DNA of 64,000 bases. Origin: Bradyrhizobium tropiciagri (GTDB lineage: Bacteria; Pseudomonadota; Alphaproteobacteria; Rhizobiales; Xanthobacteraceae). The translations under genes were made by a program, and so were the position numbers. Below are positions 55,472 through 64,000 of the stretch, piece by piece; position 1 is the first letter of the stretch, and the number at the start of each line of letters is the position of its first letter. The notes below the pieces were generated by a model. That model was not told the DNA's origin, did not search any database, and saw only the letters and a list, made by a program, of their open reading frames with translations. Location: positions 372,001 to 436,000 of the forward strand of contig NZ_JAFCKH010000003.1 in assembly GCF_018130505.1 (NCBI RefSeq), given 5' to 3'.

Positions 55472-56977
55472 ATGCGGTTTACCTCCCTGGTTGTCGAACT
55501 GATCCGCGCCCGGCCGCGCCTCGTGGTGTGGATCGTGGTGCTGGCGCAGGCCGCGATCTGGCTGCTGCTGCCGCTGATCTTCTACGGCAGCCCGCCCGGC
55601 GATCTCGCCACCGTGCTGGCGTTCGGCCGCGAATACCAGGTCGGCACCGAGATGGGGCCGCCGCTGGCGTTCTGGCTCGCCGACATTGCCTACCGCGCCG
55701 CCGGCAACCACATCTTCGGCGTCTATCTGCTGGCGCAGGTCTGCGAGATCGTCACCTTCATCGCGTTCTACCGGCTGGCGCGCGCCATCGTCGGCGGCCC
55801 GCAGGGCGTGCTCGCGGTGCTGCTGTCGATGACGGTGGTGGTGTTCTCCTCGCCGAGCGTCGAGTTCGGCCCGCTGATCCTGGCGCGGCCGCTGTGGGCG
55901 CTGCTGCTGCTGCACTCCTGGCAGCTGATCGGGCAGAACCGGCGCAGCGCCTGGTTCGCCTGGTCAATCGATTGCGGCCTCTTGTTGCTGACGACGCCGG
56001 CCGCGATCGGCATGATCCTGCTCGTCATCGGCTTTGCGCTCGCCACCGAACGCGGCCGGCGCACGCTGCGCGCGGTCGATCCGCTCTACGCGCTGCTCGT
56101 CATCATCGTGCTGGCGCTGCCCTATCTGATCTGGTTGATCCGCGCCGATGCGATCGCGCTGCCGGCGCTGCCAGCACTCGCCGATCTAGGCGCCCGCGCC
56201 CGGCAGTGGGGCGTCGTGCTCGGAGGGCTGATCGTGGCGACGGCCGCGATCGTGCTGCTGGTGATCCTCAATTCGCGCTGGTTCGCCCGCAGCGGCGACG
56301 ATTCGCCGATCATCTATCGTCCGAAGGTCGGGCCGCTGGCGCAGCAGTTCGTCTATTTCTTCGCTTTCGCGCCGGCCATCGCCGGCAGCTTCATCGCCGG
56401 CCTGTTCAATCTCGAGCGGGTGTTCGGCGGCGCCGGTGTCGCGCTGCTGATGTCCGGGCTCGCCGTCGTGGTCGCGACCGGCGACCTCATCCATCTCAGG
56501 CGGCAGCGGATGCTGCGCTCGGTGTGGGCAGCTACCGTCGCGGCGCCCGCCGCGGTCGCGGTGGCCGCGGCGTTGTTCGTGCCCTGGACCGGCACCACGG
56601 AAGTGCAGACTTCGCTGCCGTCGGCCGCGATCGGCCGCTTCTTCGATGACAGCTATGAGCGCCGCACCAACCAGCGCCTGCGTGCGGTCGCCGGCGATCC
56701 TGAACTCGCCAGCCTGATCGCGATGGAAGCGCGCCGTCCGCATCTGTTGCTCGACGCCACGCCGCAGCGGACGCCGTGGCTGTCGCTCCAAAAATTCAAC
56801 GAGACCGGCGGCGTCGTGGTGTGGCGCGCGCAGGACACCGCGGGCACGCCGCCGCCCGAGCTCGCGCAGCGTTTTCCCGGCCTCGTGCCGGAAGTGCCGC
56901 GCTCGTTCGAGCGTCTGGTCAACGGCCGGCAGCCGACCTTGCGGATCGGCTGGGCCATCGTGCGCCCGAAGGGGTGA
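55472..56977 (+). CDS. GT39-like polytopic glycosyltransferase
   Basis: The product is 501 residues. About nine to ten membrane helices fill residues 15-370 in the GT-C style, with an acidic first periplasmic loop (YGSPPGDLATVLAFGREYQ) where the catalytic Asp is expected. The C-terminal ~120 residues are soluble. It probably transfers a sugar from a lipid carrier on the periplasmic face. No lipid A or glycan operon adjoins it. It is convergent with the UDG gene. Confidence 0.75.
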   Translation: MRFTSLVVELIRARPRLVVWIVVLAQAAIWLLLPLIFYGSPPGDLATVLAFGREYQVGTEMGPPLAFWLADIAYRAAGNHIFGVYLLAQVCEIVTFIAFYRLARAIVGGPQGVLAVLLSMTVVVFSSPSVEFGPLILARPLWALLLLHSWQLIGQNRRSAWFAWSIDCGLLLLTTPAAIGMILLVIGFALATERGRRTLRAVDPLYALLVIIVLALPYLIWLIRADAIALPALPALADLGARARQWGVVLGGLIVATAAIVLLVILNSRWFARSGDDSPIIYRPKVGPLAQQFVYFFAFAPAIAGSFIAGLFNLERVFGGAGVALLMSGLAVVVATGDLIHLRRQRMLRSVWAATVAAPAAVAVAAALFVPWTGTTEVQTSLPSAAIGRFFDDSYERRTNQRLRAVAGDPELASLIAMEARRPHLLLDATPQRTPWLSLQKFNETGGVVVWRAQDTAGTPPPELAQRFPGLVPEVPRSFERLVNGRQPTLRIGWAIVRPKG

Positions 56978-56997
56978 TTCAGACGCGCAGGTGACGT

Positions 56998-57080
56998 GTA
57001 GGATGGGTGGAGCGTAGCGATACCCATCATTCACCGCGCGGATGCAATTGATGGGTATCGCTTCGCTCCACCCATCCTAC
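56998..57080. repeat. Inverted-repeat element, family C, copy 1
   Basis: GTAGGATGGGTGGAGCGTAG and the complement CGCTCCACCCATCCTAC, with inner TGATGGGTATCG / CGATACCCATCA. It sits at the convergent GT39/UDG end. Confidence 0.9.
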
Positions 57081-57092
57081 GGAACAGCGATC

Positions 57093-57923
57093 CTACGTAG
57101 CCGCCGCCAGCGCCTTCGCGATGGCGCGCAGGTCGAGCCACGTCATCTTCTTGTACGACGGCGAGCGCAGTAGATAGGCCGGGTGGAACGTGGCGATGGC
57201 GCGGATGCTGCGCGTGCCGGTGTCGTAGTCGAGCCATTTGCCGCGGGTGCGCATGATGCCCTCGCGCGTGCCGAGCAGCGCCTGGGTCGAGGGATTGCCG
57301 AGCGTCACCAGCACGTCGGGGTTCACCAGCTCGATCTGGCGCTGGATGAAGGGCAGGCAGATCTGCGTTTCCTGCGGCGTCGGCGTGCGGTTGCCGGGTG
57401 GCCGCCACGGGATCACGTTGGCGATGTAGGCCTTGCTGCGATCGAGCCCGATCGCCGCGATCATGCGGTCGAGCAGCTTGCCGGAGCGGCCGACGAAGGG
57501 CAGGCCCTCGATGTCCTCGTCGCGGCCCGGCGCCTCGCCGACGAACATCACGCGCGCCTGCGGATTGCCGTCGGCGAAAACAAGTTTCGTCGCGGTGTGG
57601 CGCAGCGCGCAGCCATCGAACGTCTCCATCAGCGCGCGCAGCGCCTCCAGCGTCGGCGCGGTGCGCGCCGCCTCGCGCGCGGAGGCGATCGCCGCATCCG
57701 GCGCGGCGACGATTTCGCTGCGCGGAACGGCAGGCATCGCCGGCTGCGGCGGACGCAGCGGGTTGAGCGCGGCAGCCGGTCGTGGCGCAGCGGGGGCGGG
57801 AACTGCGTCCGGCTCCTCCAGGCGGTTGATCGGCTCGTCCCCAAGCGCGCAATCGACCCCGGCCTCGAGGTAAAAGGCCAGTAATTGCTGCAATGTAGGG
57901 GCGGGTTCGGGCGTCGGGGCCAT
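57093..57923 (-). CDS. Uracil-DNA glycosylase, family-4-like, lacking Fe-S cysteines
   Basis: The product is 276 residues from the ATG at 57923; a TTG four codons earlier is less likely. Motif A is GEAPGRDED at 129-137, followed by GLPFVGRSGKLLD; the second motif is HPAYLLRSP from 247. Family 4 enzymes need four Cys for a 4Fe-4S cluster; here only C25, C105 and C189 exist and the usual third ligand is W173 in WRPPGNRTP. So it is either a cluster-less variant or a different class. It excises uracil from DNA by inference. The N-terminal 75 residues are Pro/Ala-rich. Confidence 0.85.
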   Translation of the reverse strand: MAPTPEPAPTLQQLLAFYLEAGVDCALGDEPINRLEEPDAVPAPAAPRPAAALNPLRPPQPAMPAVPRSEIVAAPDAAIASAREAARTAPTLEALRALMETFDGCALRHTATKLVFADGNPQARVMFVGEAPGRDEDIEGLPFVGRSGKLLDRMIAAIGLDRSKAYIANVIPWRPPGNRTPTPQETQICLPFIQRQIELVNPDVLVTLGNPSTQALLGTREGIMRTRGKWLDYDTGTRSIRAIATFHPAYLLRSPSYKKMTWLDLRAIAKALAAAT

Positions 57924-58111
57924 GATGAGGCGCAATCTAGAGCATCAATGGGAAAAATGCAGGCCGGTTTTCGGAAAAGATCATGCTACCCGCGCCGTTA
58001 CGGCGGCGCGAAACGTCCCGGACGGCGATTCCATGGTTGTCCTTCCGTCAAAAATCGGAAACAACGGCCATGAAAAGCTTAGAAGCGTTCTCGATGGGCT
58101 GAGACAAGATC

Positions 58112-59770
58112 ATGAGTGAAGAGCTGCCTCCGCGCGAATCCATGGAATTCGACGTCGTCATCGTCGGTGCCGGCCCGTCGGGCCTTTCGGCGGCGATCCG
58201 TCTCAAGCAGATCAATCCGGAGCTGTCGATCGTCGTGGTGGAGAAGGGCTCCGAGGTCGGCGCGCACATCCTCTCCGGCGCGGTGATCGATCCGGTCTCG
58301 CTCGACAAGCTGATCCCGGACTGGCGCGAGGACGCGGACTGTCCGCTCAAGACCCAGGTCAAGGACGACCACTTCTACTGGATGTTCGGCGACAACCGGA
58401 TCCGCCTGCCGAACTTCGCGATGCCCTCGCTGATGGACAACCATCATTGCTACATCGGCTCGCTCGGCAATGTCTGCCGCTGGCTGGGGCCGAAGGCGGA
58501 GGCGCTCGGCGTCGAGATCTATCCGGGCTTCGCCGCGGCCGAAGTGCTCTATGACGACAAGGGCGCGGTGCGCGGCATCGCCACCGGCGACATGGGCATC
58601 GCCAGGGACGGCAGCCACAAGGATTCCTACACCCGCGGCATGGAGCTGCTCGGCAAGTACACGCTGTTCGCCGAAGGCGCCCGTGGCTCGCTGTCCAAGC
58701 AGCTGATCGCGAAGTACCAGCTCGATGCCAAGAGCGAGCCGTCGAAATTCGGCATCGGCCTGAAGGAAGTCTGGCAGATCGATCCGGCAAAGCACAAGAA
58801 GGGCCTGATCCAGCATTCGTTCGGCTGGCCGCTCAACAATTCCACCGGCGGGGGCTCGTTCCTCTATCACTACGACGACAACCGCGTCGCGGTCGGCTTC
58901 GTCGTGCATCTCAACTACGACGATCCGTACCTGTCGCCGTTCGACGAATTCCAGCGCTTCAAGACCCATCCCTCGGTCCGCGACGTGTTCGAGGGCGGCA
59001 AGCGTCTCGCCTATGGCGCGCGCGCCATCACCGAAGGCGGCTACCAGTCGGTGCCGCGGCTGACCTTCCCGGGCGGCGCGCTGGTCGGCTGCGCTGCAGG
59101 CTTCGTCAACGTTCCCCGCATCAAGGGCGTGCACAACGCGATGGGCACCGGCATGCTCGCCGCCGAGCATGTCGCCGCCGCGCTCGCCGAAGGCCGCGCC
59201 AATGACGAGGTGGCCGCCTACGAGAACGCCTGGCGCGACTCCGCCGTCGGCAAGGACCTGTTCACCATCCGCAACGTCAAGCCGCTGTGGTCGAAGTTCG
59301 GCACGCTGCTCGGCGTGCCGCTCGGCGCGCTCGACATGTGGACCAACTCGCTGTTCGGCTTCTCGCTGTTCGGCACGATGTCGCACGCCAAGCCCGACCG
59401 GAAGACGCTGGATGCGGCCAAGCAGCACCAGCCGATCGTCTATCCGAAGCCGGATGGCAAGATCTCGTTCGACAAGCTGTCGTCGGTATTCCTGTCCAAC
59501 ACCAACCATGAGGAAGACCAGCCGGTCCATCTCAAGGTGGCCGACATGAACCTGCAGAAGAGCTCCGAGCACGACGTGTTCGCCGGTCCTTCCAACCGCT
59601 ACTGCCCGGCCGGCGTCTATGAATGGGTCGAGGAGTCCGCGGGCCCGCGCTTCCAGATCAACGCCCAGAACTGCGTCCACTGCAAAACCTGCGACGTGAA
59701 GGACCCCAACGGCAACATCACCTGGGTTCCTCCGGAGGGCGGCGGCGGTCCGAACTACGAGGCGATGTAA
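58112..59770 (+). CDS. Electron-transfer flavoprotein:ubiquinone oxidoreductase
   Basis: The product is 552 residues. The FAD site is VVIVGAGPSGLSAAIRL near 15-31. The substrate region has GSLGNVCRWLG and the helix-loop FSLFGTMSHAKPDR. The C-terminal 4Fe-4S cysteines are in RYCPAGVYEW and NCVHCKTCDVKDP. ETF-QO passes electrons from fatty-acid and amino-acid oxidation to the ubiquinone pool, feeding the bc1 complex encoded earlier. Complete length. Confidence 0.96.
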   Translation: MSEELPPRESMEFDVVIVGAGPSGLSAAIRLKQINPELSIVVVEKGSEVGAHILSGAVIDPVSLDKLIPDWREDADCPLKTQVKDDHFYWMFGDNRIRLPNFAMPSLMDNHHCYIGSLGNVCRWLGPKAEALGVEIYPGFAAAEVLYDDKGAVRGIATGDMGIARDGSHKDSYTRGMELLGKYTLFAEGARGSLSKQLIAKYQLDAKSEPSKFGIGLKEVWQIDPAKHKKGLIQHSFGWPLNNSTGGGSFLYHYDDNRVAVGFVVHLNYDDPYLSPFDEFQRFKTHPSVRDVFEGGKRLAYGARAITEGGYQSVPRLTFPGGALVGCAAGFVNVPRIKGVHNAMGTGMLAAEHVAAALAEGRANDEVAAYENAWRDSAVGKDLFTIRNVKPLWSKFGTLLGVPLGALDMWTNSLFGFSLFGTMSHAKPDRKTLDAAKQHQPIVYPKPDGKISFDKLSSVFLSNTNHEEDQPVHLKVADMNLQKSSEHDVFAGPSNRYCPAGVYEWVEESAGPRFQINAQNCVHCKTCDVKDPNGNITWVPPEGGGGPNYEAM

Positions 59771-60152
59771 GCGCGCGTCCGACGCACGTTTGCGTGAGGA
59801 CGCCGTGCGGAGCGTCGCAGAACGCCGCCTCTCGCGCAGGGGAGAGGTGGAACTGGCTGCAGGGCAATTCCTGTGTTTCCCGGCACTTGTTGCTGTTTCC
59901 CAACGCGATCGTGCGCGGGGCGGCCACGATACCGCCACACTGCAGGCGTCTTGCGGATGGGCTGGCTGGATCGGCGGGCCTAAAGGCCTAATCTGCCAAA
60001 TGATTCGTCATGCCTATCCTTGCGGTTGTACGCCAAAAGCGGCATTGTCGCTGGCCGTGAAGCCGCCGCTTGGGTCGCAGTTGTGAGACTGATCGCAAGA
60101 TCGTGGCCGTAAATCCGTCGTGGCCGTAAATCCCTGGAGCAAGGCGACCGTG
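59771..60152. other. Intergenic gap with a 17-base tandem duplication
   Basis: About 380 bases without a supportable gene. TCGTGGCCGTAAATCC occurs at 60101-60116 and again at 60118-60133, just upstream of the TPR gene. No promoter consensus is clear. Confidence 0.6.
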
Positions 60153-61940
60153 ATGCTGTTCTCCCGTTTCAACCGCCTGACCATTGCCGTCGTTGCCGCT
60201 GCCGCGCTTGTCGCGCCGGCGCAGCTCGCGGCGCAGACGCCCGACCATCCCTCCGACAACACCGCGCAATTCCCGACCAAGAACGACCTGAAGGCGCTGA
60301 CCACGGCCGGCAGCTATCTGGCGGCCCGGCATGCCAGCGTCGAGCGCGATGCGGCCTCCGCCGCGGCGTTCTACCGCTCGGCGCTGCGCACCGATCCGAA
60401 GAATTCCGAGCTGCTCGACCGCGCCTTCATCTCCTCGCTCGCCGACGGCGACATCGACGAGGCGGTCAAGCTCGCCGACCGCATCCTTACCCAGGACAAG
60501 GCCAACCGCGTCGCGCGCCTCGTCGTCGGCGTGCGCGATCTCAAGCTGAAGAAATACGCCGCCGCGCAGACCAACATCAACCAGTCGATCCGCGGGCCGA
60601 TCACCGACCTCGTGGCGACGCTGCTGTCGTCCTGGGCGGCCTATGGCGCCGGTGACTCCAAGGCTGCGATCGCCTCGATCGACAAGCTGACCGGGCCGGA
60701 CTGGTATCCGATCTTCAAGGATCTGCATGCCGCGATGATCCTCGAGCTCTCCGGTAAGGAGAAGGACGCCGGCGCCCGCCTCGAGCGCACCTACAAGCTC
60801 GACGACACGGCGCTGCGCACGGTCGACGAATATGCCCGCTGGACCTCGCGCAACAAGGACGCCGCGTCCGCCACCGCAATCTATGAAGCCTTCGACAAGA
60901 AACTGCCGCGTCATCCGCTGGTGCTGGAAGGCATCAAGGAGACCAAGGCCGGCAAGAAGCTGCCGCCGCTGGTCGAGTCGCCGCAGGCCGGCGCCGCGGA
61001 GGCGCTCTACGGCATCGGCGCGACGCTGACCCGCCGCGGCGGCGAGGACCTCGCGCTGGTCTATCTGCAGCTCGCGCTCTATCTGCAGCCCAACCACCCG
61101 ATGGCGCTGCTGTCGCTGGCCGATCTCTATGAATCGGTGAAGAAGCCGCAGATGGCGATCAAGATCTACGAGCGGATGCCGGCGTCCTCGCCACTGAAGC
61201 GCAATGCGCAGATCCAGCTCGCAACCAATCTCGACGCCGCCGACCGCAGCGACGAGGCGATCAAGATCCTCAAGGACGTCACCGCCGACCAGCCGAAGGA
61301 CATCGAGGCCATCCTGGCGCTCGGCAATATCGAGCGCGGCCGCAAGAAGTTCGCCGACTGCGCCACCACCTATTCGCAGGCGATCGACGCGCTGCCGCCC
61401 GGCGGCGACAAGAACGCCTGGGTCACCTACTACTATCGTGGCATCTGCGAGGAGCGCTCCAAGCAGTGGAACAAGGCCGAGGCCGACATGCGCAAGGCGC
61501 TCGAGCTGCAGCCCGAGCAGCCGCATGTGCTGAACTATCTCGGCTATTCCTGGATCGACCAGGGCATCAACCTCGACGAAGGCATGAAGATGATCAAGCG
61601 CGCCGTCGAGCAGCGCCCCGACGACGGCTACATCGTCGACTCGCTCGGCTGGGCCTATTTCCGCATCGGCAATTTCGAGGAAGCGGTGAAGAACCTCGAG
61701 CGCGCGATCGACCTGAAGCCGGAAGATCCGACCATCAACGACCATCTCGGCGACGCCTACTGGCGCGTCGGCCGCACGCTGGAAGCCAAATTCCAGTGGG
61801 CCCATGCGCGCGACCTCAAGCCCGAGCCGGACGAGCTGCCGAAGATCCAGGCCAAGATCGACAACGGCCTGCCCGAGGACGCCGCGCCGGCCGCTGCCGC
61901 CAACGACAAGAAGAAGGACGACGGCGGCAAGGGCGGCTAG
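60153..61940 (+). CDS. Secreted tetratricopeptide-repeat protein
   Basis: The product is 595 residues from the ATG at 60153 (a GTG one codon earlier is possible). A signal peptide ends at LAAQ (about 27). TPR units run through most of the protein: clear ones are at about 60-90, 95-130, 290-330, 350-420 and 440-560 (for example AEADMRKALELQPEQPHVLNYLG, in part KALELQPEQPHVL). The tail is Lys/Gly-rich. TPR scaffolds mediate envelope protein interactions. Partner unknown; ETF-QO is upstream on the same strand but 380 bases away. Confidence 0.85.
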   Translation: MLFSRFNRLTIAVVAAAALVAPAQLAAQTPDHPSDNTAQFPTKNDLKALTTAGSYLAARHASVERDAASAAAFYRSALRTDPKNSELLDRAFISSLADGDIDEAVKLADRILTQDKANRVARLVVGVRDLKLKKYAAAQTNINQSIRGPITDLVATLLSSWAAYGAGDSKAAIASIDKLTGPDWYPIFKDLHAAMILELSGKEKDAGARLERTYKLDDTALRTVDEYARWTSRNKDAASATAIYEAFDKKLPRHPLVLEGIKETKAGKKLPPLVESPQAGAAEALYGIGATLTRRGGEDLALVYLQLALYLQPNHPMALLSLADLYESVKKPQMAIKIYERMPASSPLKRNAQIQLATNLDAADRSDEAIKILKDVTADQPKDIEAILALGNIERGRKKFADCATTYSQAIDALPPGGDKNAWVTYYYRGICEERSKQWNKAEADMRKALELQPEQPHVLNYLGYSWIDQGINLDEGMKMIKRAVEQRPDDGYIVDSLGWAYFRIGNFEEAVKNLERAIDLKPEDPTINDHLGDAYWRVGRTLEAKFQWAHARDLKPEPDELPKIQAKIDNGLPEDAAPAAAANDKKKDDGGKGG

Positions 61941-61965
61941 CCGGGAAGGGGACGGCAATCTCGGT

Positions 61966-62085
61966 GTCGTCCCTGCGAAAGCAGGACCCATAACCACCGA
62001 TGATTTTTGTTTCATACTTCCCGGACGACGAATCCCGTTCACAACACGGCCGCGGCGTATGGGTCCCTGCTTTCGCAGGGACGAC
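61966..62085. repeat. Inverted-repeat element, family A, copy 7
   Basis: GTCGTCCCTGCGAAAGCAGG and CCTGCTTTCGCAGGGACGAC, again with compensated differences from copy 1. It lies in the TPR/ispE gap. Confidence 0.9.
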
Positions 62086-62206
62086 GACCGTTTATACGGC
62101 ACTTGGGCCGGGATCCCCCCGGAATATCCGCCCAAACAAAGGGATAGGATCGTGAGGCGATTTCCTGTAATCGCAACACGATGTTTGTTTTTAGGGGTTT
62201 CTCGCC

Positions 62207-63094
62207 GTGCCGGCGCTAGTTGAAGTGGGGCGTGCCAAAGTCAACCTGACGCTGAAGGTGGTCGGCCGGCGCGTCGACGGGTTTCACGATCTGGAAAGTG
62301 TCGTTGCGTTTGCCGACTGCGCCGATCGCATCACGCTGGAGCCGGGCGGCGGGCTGGCGCTGACGATGGCTGGACCGCTGGCCGATGCCTGCGGCGACAC
62401 CTCCGACAATCTGGTGCTGAAGGCCGCGCGGCTGCTCGGCGAGCGCGTCGCCAACCTCGAGGTCGGCCATTTCACGCTGGAGAAGGTGCTGCCGGTCGCC
62501 GCCGGCATCGGCGGCGGCTCGGCGGATGCCGCGGCCGCGCTGCGCCTGCTGGCACGGCTCAACGAGCTGTCGCTCGACGACTCCCGGATCATGGAGGTCG
62601 CGCTGCAGACCGGTGCCGACGTGCCGGTGTGCGTCGCCTCGCGCGCTTGCGACATGACCGGCGTCGGCGAGGGCCTGCTGCCGCTCGATCTGCCGGCGAT
62701 GCCCTGTGTGCTGGTCAATCCGCGCGTGCCGGTCGCGACCAAGGACGTCTTCAACGCGCTCGGCCTGCGCCACGGCGAGCTTCTGATCGGCGCCACCGAC
62801 ATCGTGATGCAGCGGCCGTCCTGGCCCGACTCCGGCTGCGCGATCGACGAATGGATCGAGGCGCTGGCGAACGGCACCAACGATCTCGAAGCGCCCGCCG
62901 CGCGCGTCGAGCCGGTCATCAGCAACGTGCTGTCGGCATTGCGCACGACCCGCGGTGCCCGCCTCGTCCGCATGTCGGGCTCCGGCGCCACCTGCTTTGC
63001 AATCTTCGCCACCGACGCCGACGCAGCCGCCGCCGGCGAGAAGCTCCGCGCCGACCACCCCGGCTGGTGGGTGCACGCCGGCACGCTGAGCTGA
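62207..63094 (+). CDS. ispE: 4-diphosphocytidyl-2-C-methyl-D-erythritol kinase
   Basis: The product is 295 residues from a GTG at 62207 with AGGGG upstream. The GHMP ATP-binding motif PVAAGIGGGSADAAAALR is near 97-114, KVNLTLKV opens the fold, and the C-terminal MSGSGATCFAIF is the third GHMP motif. IspE phosphorylates CDP-methylerythritol in the non-mevalonate isoprenoid pathway. Standard length. Confidence 0.95.
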   Translation: MPALVEVGRAKVNLTLKVVGRRVDGFHDLESVVAFADCADRITLEPGGGLALTMAGPLADACGDTSDNLVLKAARLLGERVANLEVGHFTLEKVLPVAAGIGGGSADAAAALRLLARLNELSLDDSRIMEVALQTGADVPVCVASRACDMTGVGEGLLPLDLPAMPCVLVNPRVPVATKDVFNALGLRHGELLIGATDIVMQRPSWPDSGCAIDEWIEALANGTNDLEAPAARVEPVISNVLSALRTTRGARLVRMSGSGATCFAIFATDADAAAAGEKLRADHPGWWVHAGTLS

Positions 63095-63106
63095 GCTGCT
63101 GCACAG

Positions 63107-63193
63107 CGTAGGATGGGTGGAGCGCAGCGATACCCATCAGCTGCTAGCCGCGCGGCGATATGATGGGTATCGCTGCGCTCCACCCATCCTACG
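63107..63193. repeat. Inverted-repeat element, family C, copy 2
   Basis: CGTAGGATGGGTGGAGCGCA to the complement ending CCACCCATCCTACG. First of two stacked elements after ispE. Confidence 0.9.
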
Positions 63194-63215
63194 AGCCGCG
63201 TCCTCATTCACCGCT

Positions 63216-63318
63216 GTCATCGCCCGGCTTGACCGGGCGATCCAGTACGCCGCGGCTCCTCGGCTCGATCACCGCTGCCTCTGGAATACTGGATCACCCG
63301 GTCAAGCCGGGTGATGAC
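63216..63318. repeat. Inverted-repeat element, family F, copy 2
   Basis: GTCATCGCCCGGCTTGACCG to GGTCAAGCCGGGTGATGAC. Adjacent to a half-A remnant (GCAGGGACGAC) at 63359-63381. Confidence 0.88.
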
Positions 63319-63358
63319 GCCGCGTTGTTTGGTGAGCGATGCGAGCCACGCTCGCAAT

Positions 63359-63381
63359 CGTCCCGTTTTCGCAGGGACGAC
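63359..63381. repeat. Solitary half of a family A element
   Basis: CGTCCCGTTTTCGCAGGGACGAC resembles one arm of the A elements; no second arm is found nearby. The rest of 63382-63537 holds nothing I can call apart from the ribosome site of the next gene. Confidence 0.55.
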
Positions 63382-63537
63382 ACTGTGACGCGGAGGCCGC
63401 GTGGCCAGCGCCGGGCAGCCTTGCGGGCCGCTTGCTTGGCAAGCCAAAATCCCTTTGCCATAACGGGATGAACAACAACGTTGCGCGCGCGGGACCATCA
63501 AAACTCCGCCGGCAGCCAAAGAAGCCGGGAGGATGAA

Positions 63538-64000
63538 ATGGCCAATATCCGTGTTCTCGCCACCGATCTGGAGTTTCCCGAAGGTCCGGTCGTCATGCCG
63601 GACGGTTCGGTGGTGCTGGTCGAAATCCGCGGCCAGCGGCTGACCCGGGTCTATCCCGACGGGCGCAAGGAAGTCGTCGCCAAGGTGCCGGGCGGCCCGA
63701 ACGGTGCGGCACTTGGTCCCGACGGCAAGATTTACATCTGCAACAATGGCGGCTTCTCCTGGATCCCGACCGGCAAGATGATCATGCCGGGACCGCAGCC
63801 GGAAGATTACCTCGGCGGTTCGATCCAGCGCGTCGATCTGCAGTCCGGCCAGGTCGAGACCGTCGTGACCAAATGCGGCGAGCATGCGCTGCGCGGGCCG
63901 AATGACCTCGTGTTCGACAAGCAGGGCGGCCTGTGGTTTTCCGACCTCGGCAAGCGCCGCGGCCGCGACATGGATGTCGGCGCGTTCTATTATCTCAAGC
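63538..64000 (+). CDS. SMP-30/gluconolactonase family protein, truncated by window end
   Basis: The first 154 residues are visible from the ATG at 63538 with GGGAGGATGAA just before it; the gene runs off the window. EFPEGPVVMPDGSVVLVEIRG, PGGPNGAALGPDGKIYICNNG and LRGPNDLVFDKQGGLWFSDLG (repeat signatures EGPVVMPDGS, GPDGKIYICNNG, GPNDLVFDKQGGLWFSD) are beta-propeller blades of SMP-30 lactonases. Metal ligands expected include the Glu in EGP and Asn in GPND. Members hydrolyse sugar or other lactones. Confidence 0.88.
   Translation, partial: MANIRVLATDLEFPEGPVVMPDGSVVLVEIRGQRLTRVYPDGRKEVVAKVPGGPNGAALGPDGKIYICNNGGFSWIPTGKMIMPGPQPEDYLGGSIQRVDLQSGQVETVVTKCGEHALRGPNDLVFDKQGGLWFSDLGKRRGRDMDVGAFYYLK

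Overview
The window is high-GC alphaproteobacterial chromosome, most likely Bradyrhizobium or a close relative. The main evidence is a cytochrome b-c1 fusion (fbcH) behind a Rieske gene, a fused trpE(G) with a Trp-Trp leader peptide, the cell-cycle GANTC methyltransferase CcrM with GANTC sites at its own start, a GTTC-N7-GTTC SOS box, and a mutY / DciA-like / DsbA-like / smc neighbourhood. About 55 protein genes are supported. No rRNA, tRNA, IS transposase, integrase or CRISPR array was seen.

Region 1 (1-4.4 kb) is the most unusual part. A two-gene cassette encodes a gluzincin-like metalloprotease (HETTH...E) and a ComEC-type metallo-beta-lactamase-fold protein with a histone-H1-like lysine/alanine tail. 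It lies between two direct copies (75-190 and 4241-4369) of the 3' end of the neighbouring chromosomal gene. This looks like an acquired module and is the best candidate for an undescribed system. Region 2 (4.2-11.1 kb, minus) is the MoxR ATPase / DUF58 / BatA-DUF4159 / amidotransferase-like membrane operon, with start-stop overlaps or a 1-nt gap throughout.

Region 3 (11.3-20.8 kb) is housekeeping: DUF1285, CoA pyrophosphatase, DUF6111 and CCA-adding enzyme on plus; a YodC-like protein, HAD hydrolase, HemF, a QueD-like protein, QueE and TrmL on minus; then the bc1 complex genes fbcF-fbcH with a strong terminator. Region 4 (20.8-31.3 kb) holds a dienelactone hydrolase, an extradiol-dioxygenase-like protein, trpL-trpE(G) with attenuation, apt, two ParA/MinD-like ATPases, an M48 protease with LemA, and an Rsm22-family methyltransferase. 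Region 5 (31.3-38.8 kb) is smc, DsbA-like, DciA-like, a HigBA toxin-antitoxin pair, mutY and a thioesterase. Region 6 (38.8-47 kb) is accessory metabolism: DUF4239, an FAD monooxygenase, two GSTs, a LysR/SnoaL divergent pair, DUF1127 and a secreted EF-hand protein. Region 7 (47-64 kb) has ccrM, a zinc metallopeptidase, MoaB, a MarR-GNAT fusion with a long palindromic operator, a glycosyltransferase-like protein, an SOS-box radical SAM protein, rnhB, a GT39-like protein, an unusual uracil-DNA glycosylase, ETF-QO, a TPR lipoprotein-size secreted protein, ispE and a truncated SMP-30 gene.

From 20.85 kb onward almost every loose intergenic gap carries one of seven families of 80-140 bp inverted-repeat elements (21 copies plus one half copy). 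They sit mostly at convergent gene ends and are sometimes stacked. None occurs in the first 20.8 kb. One of them supplies the C-terminal codons of the Rsm22-family gene.
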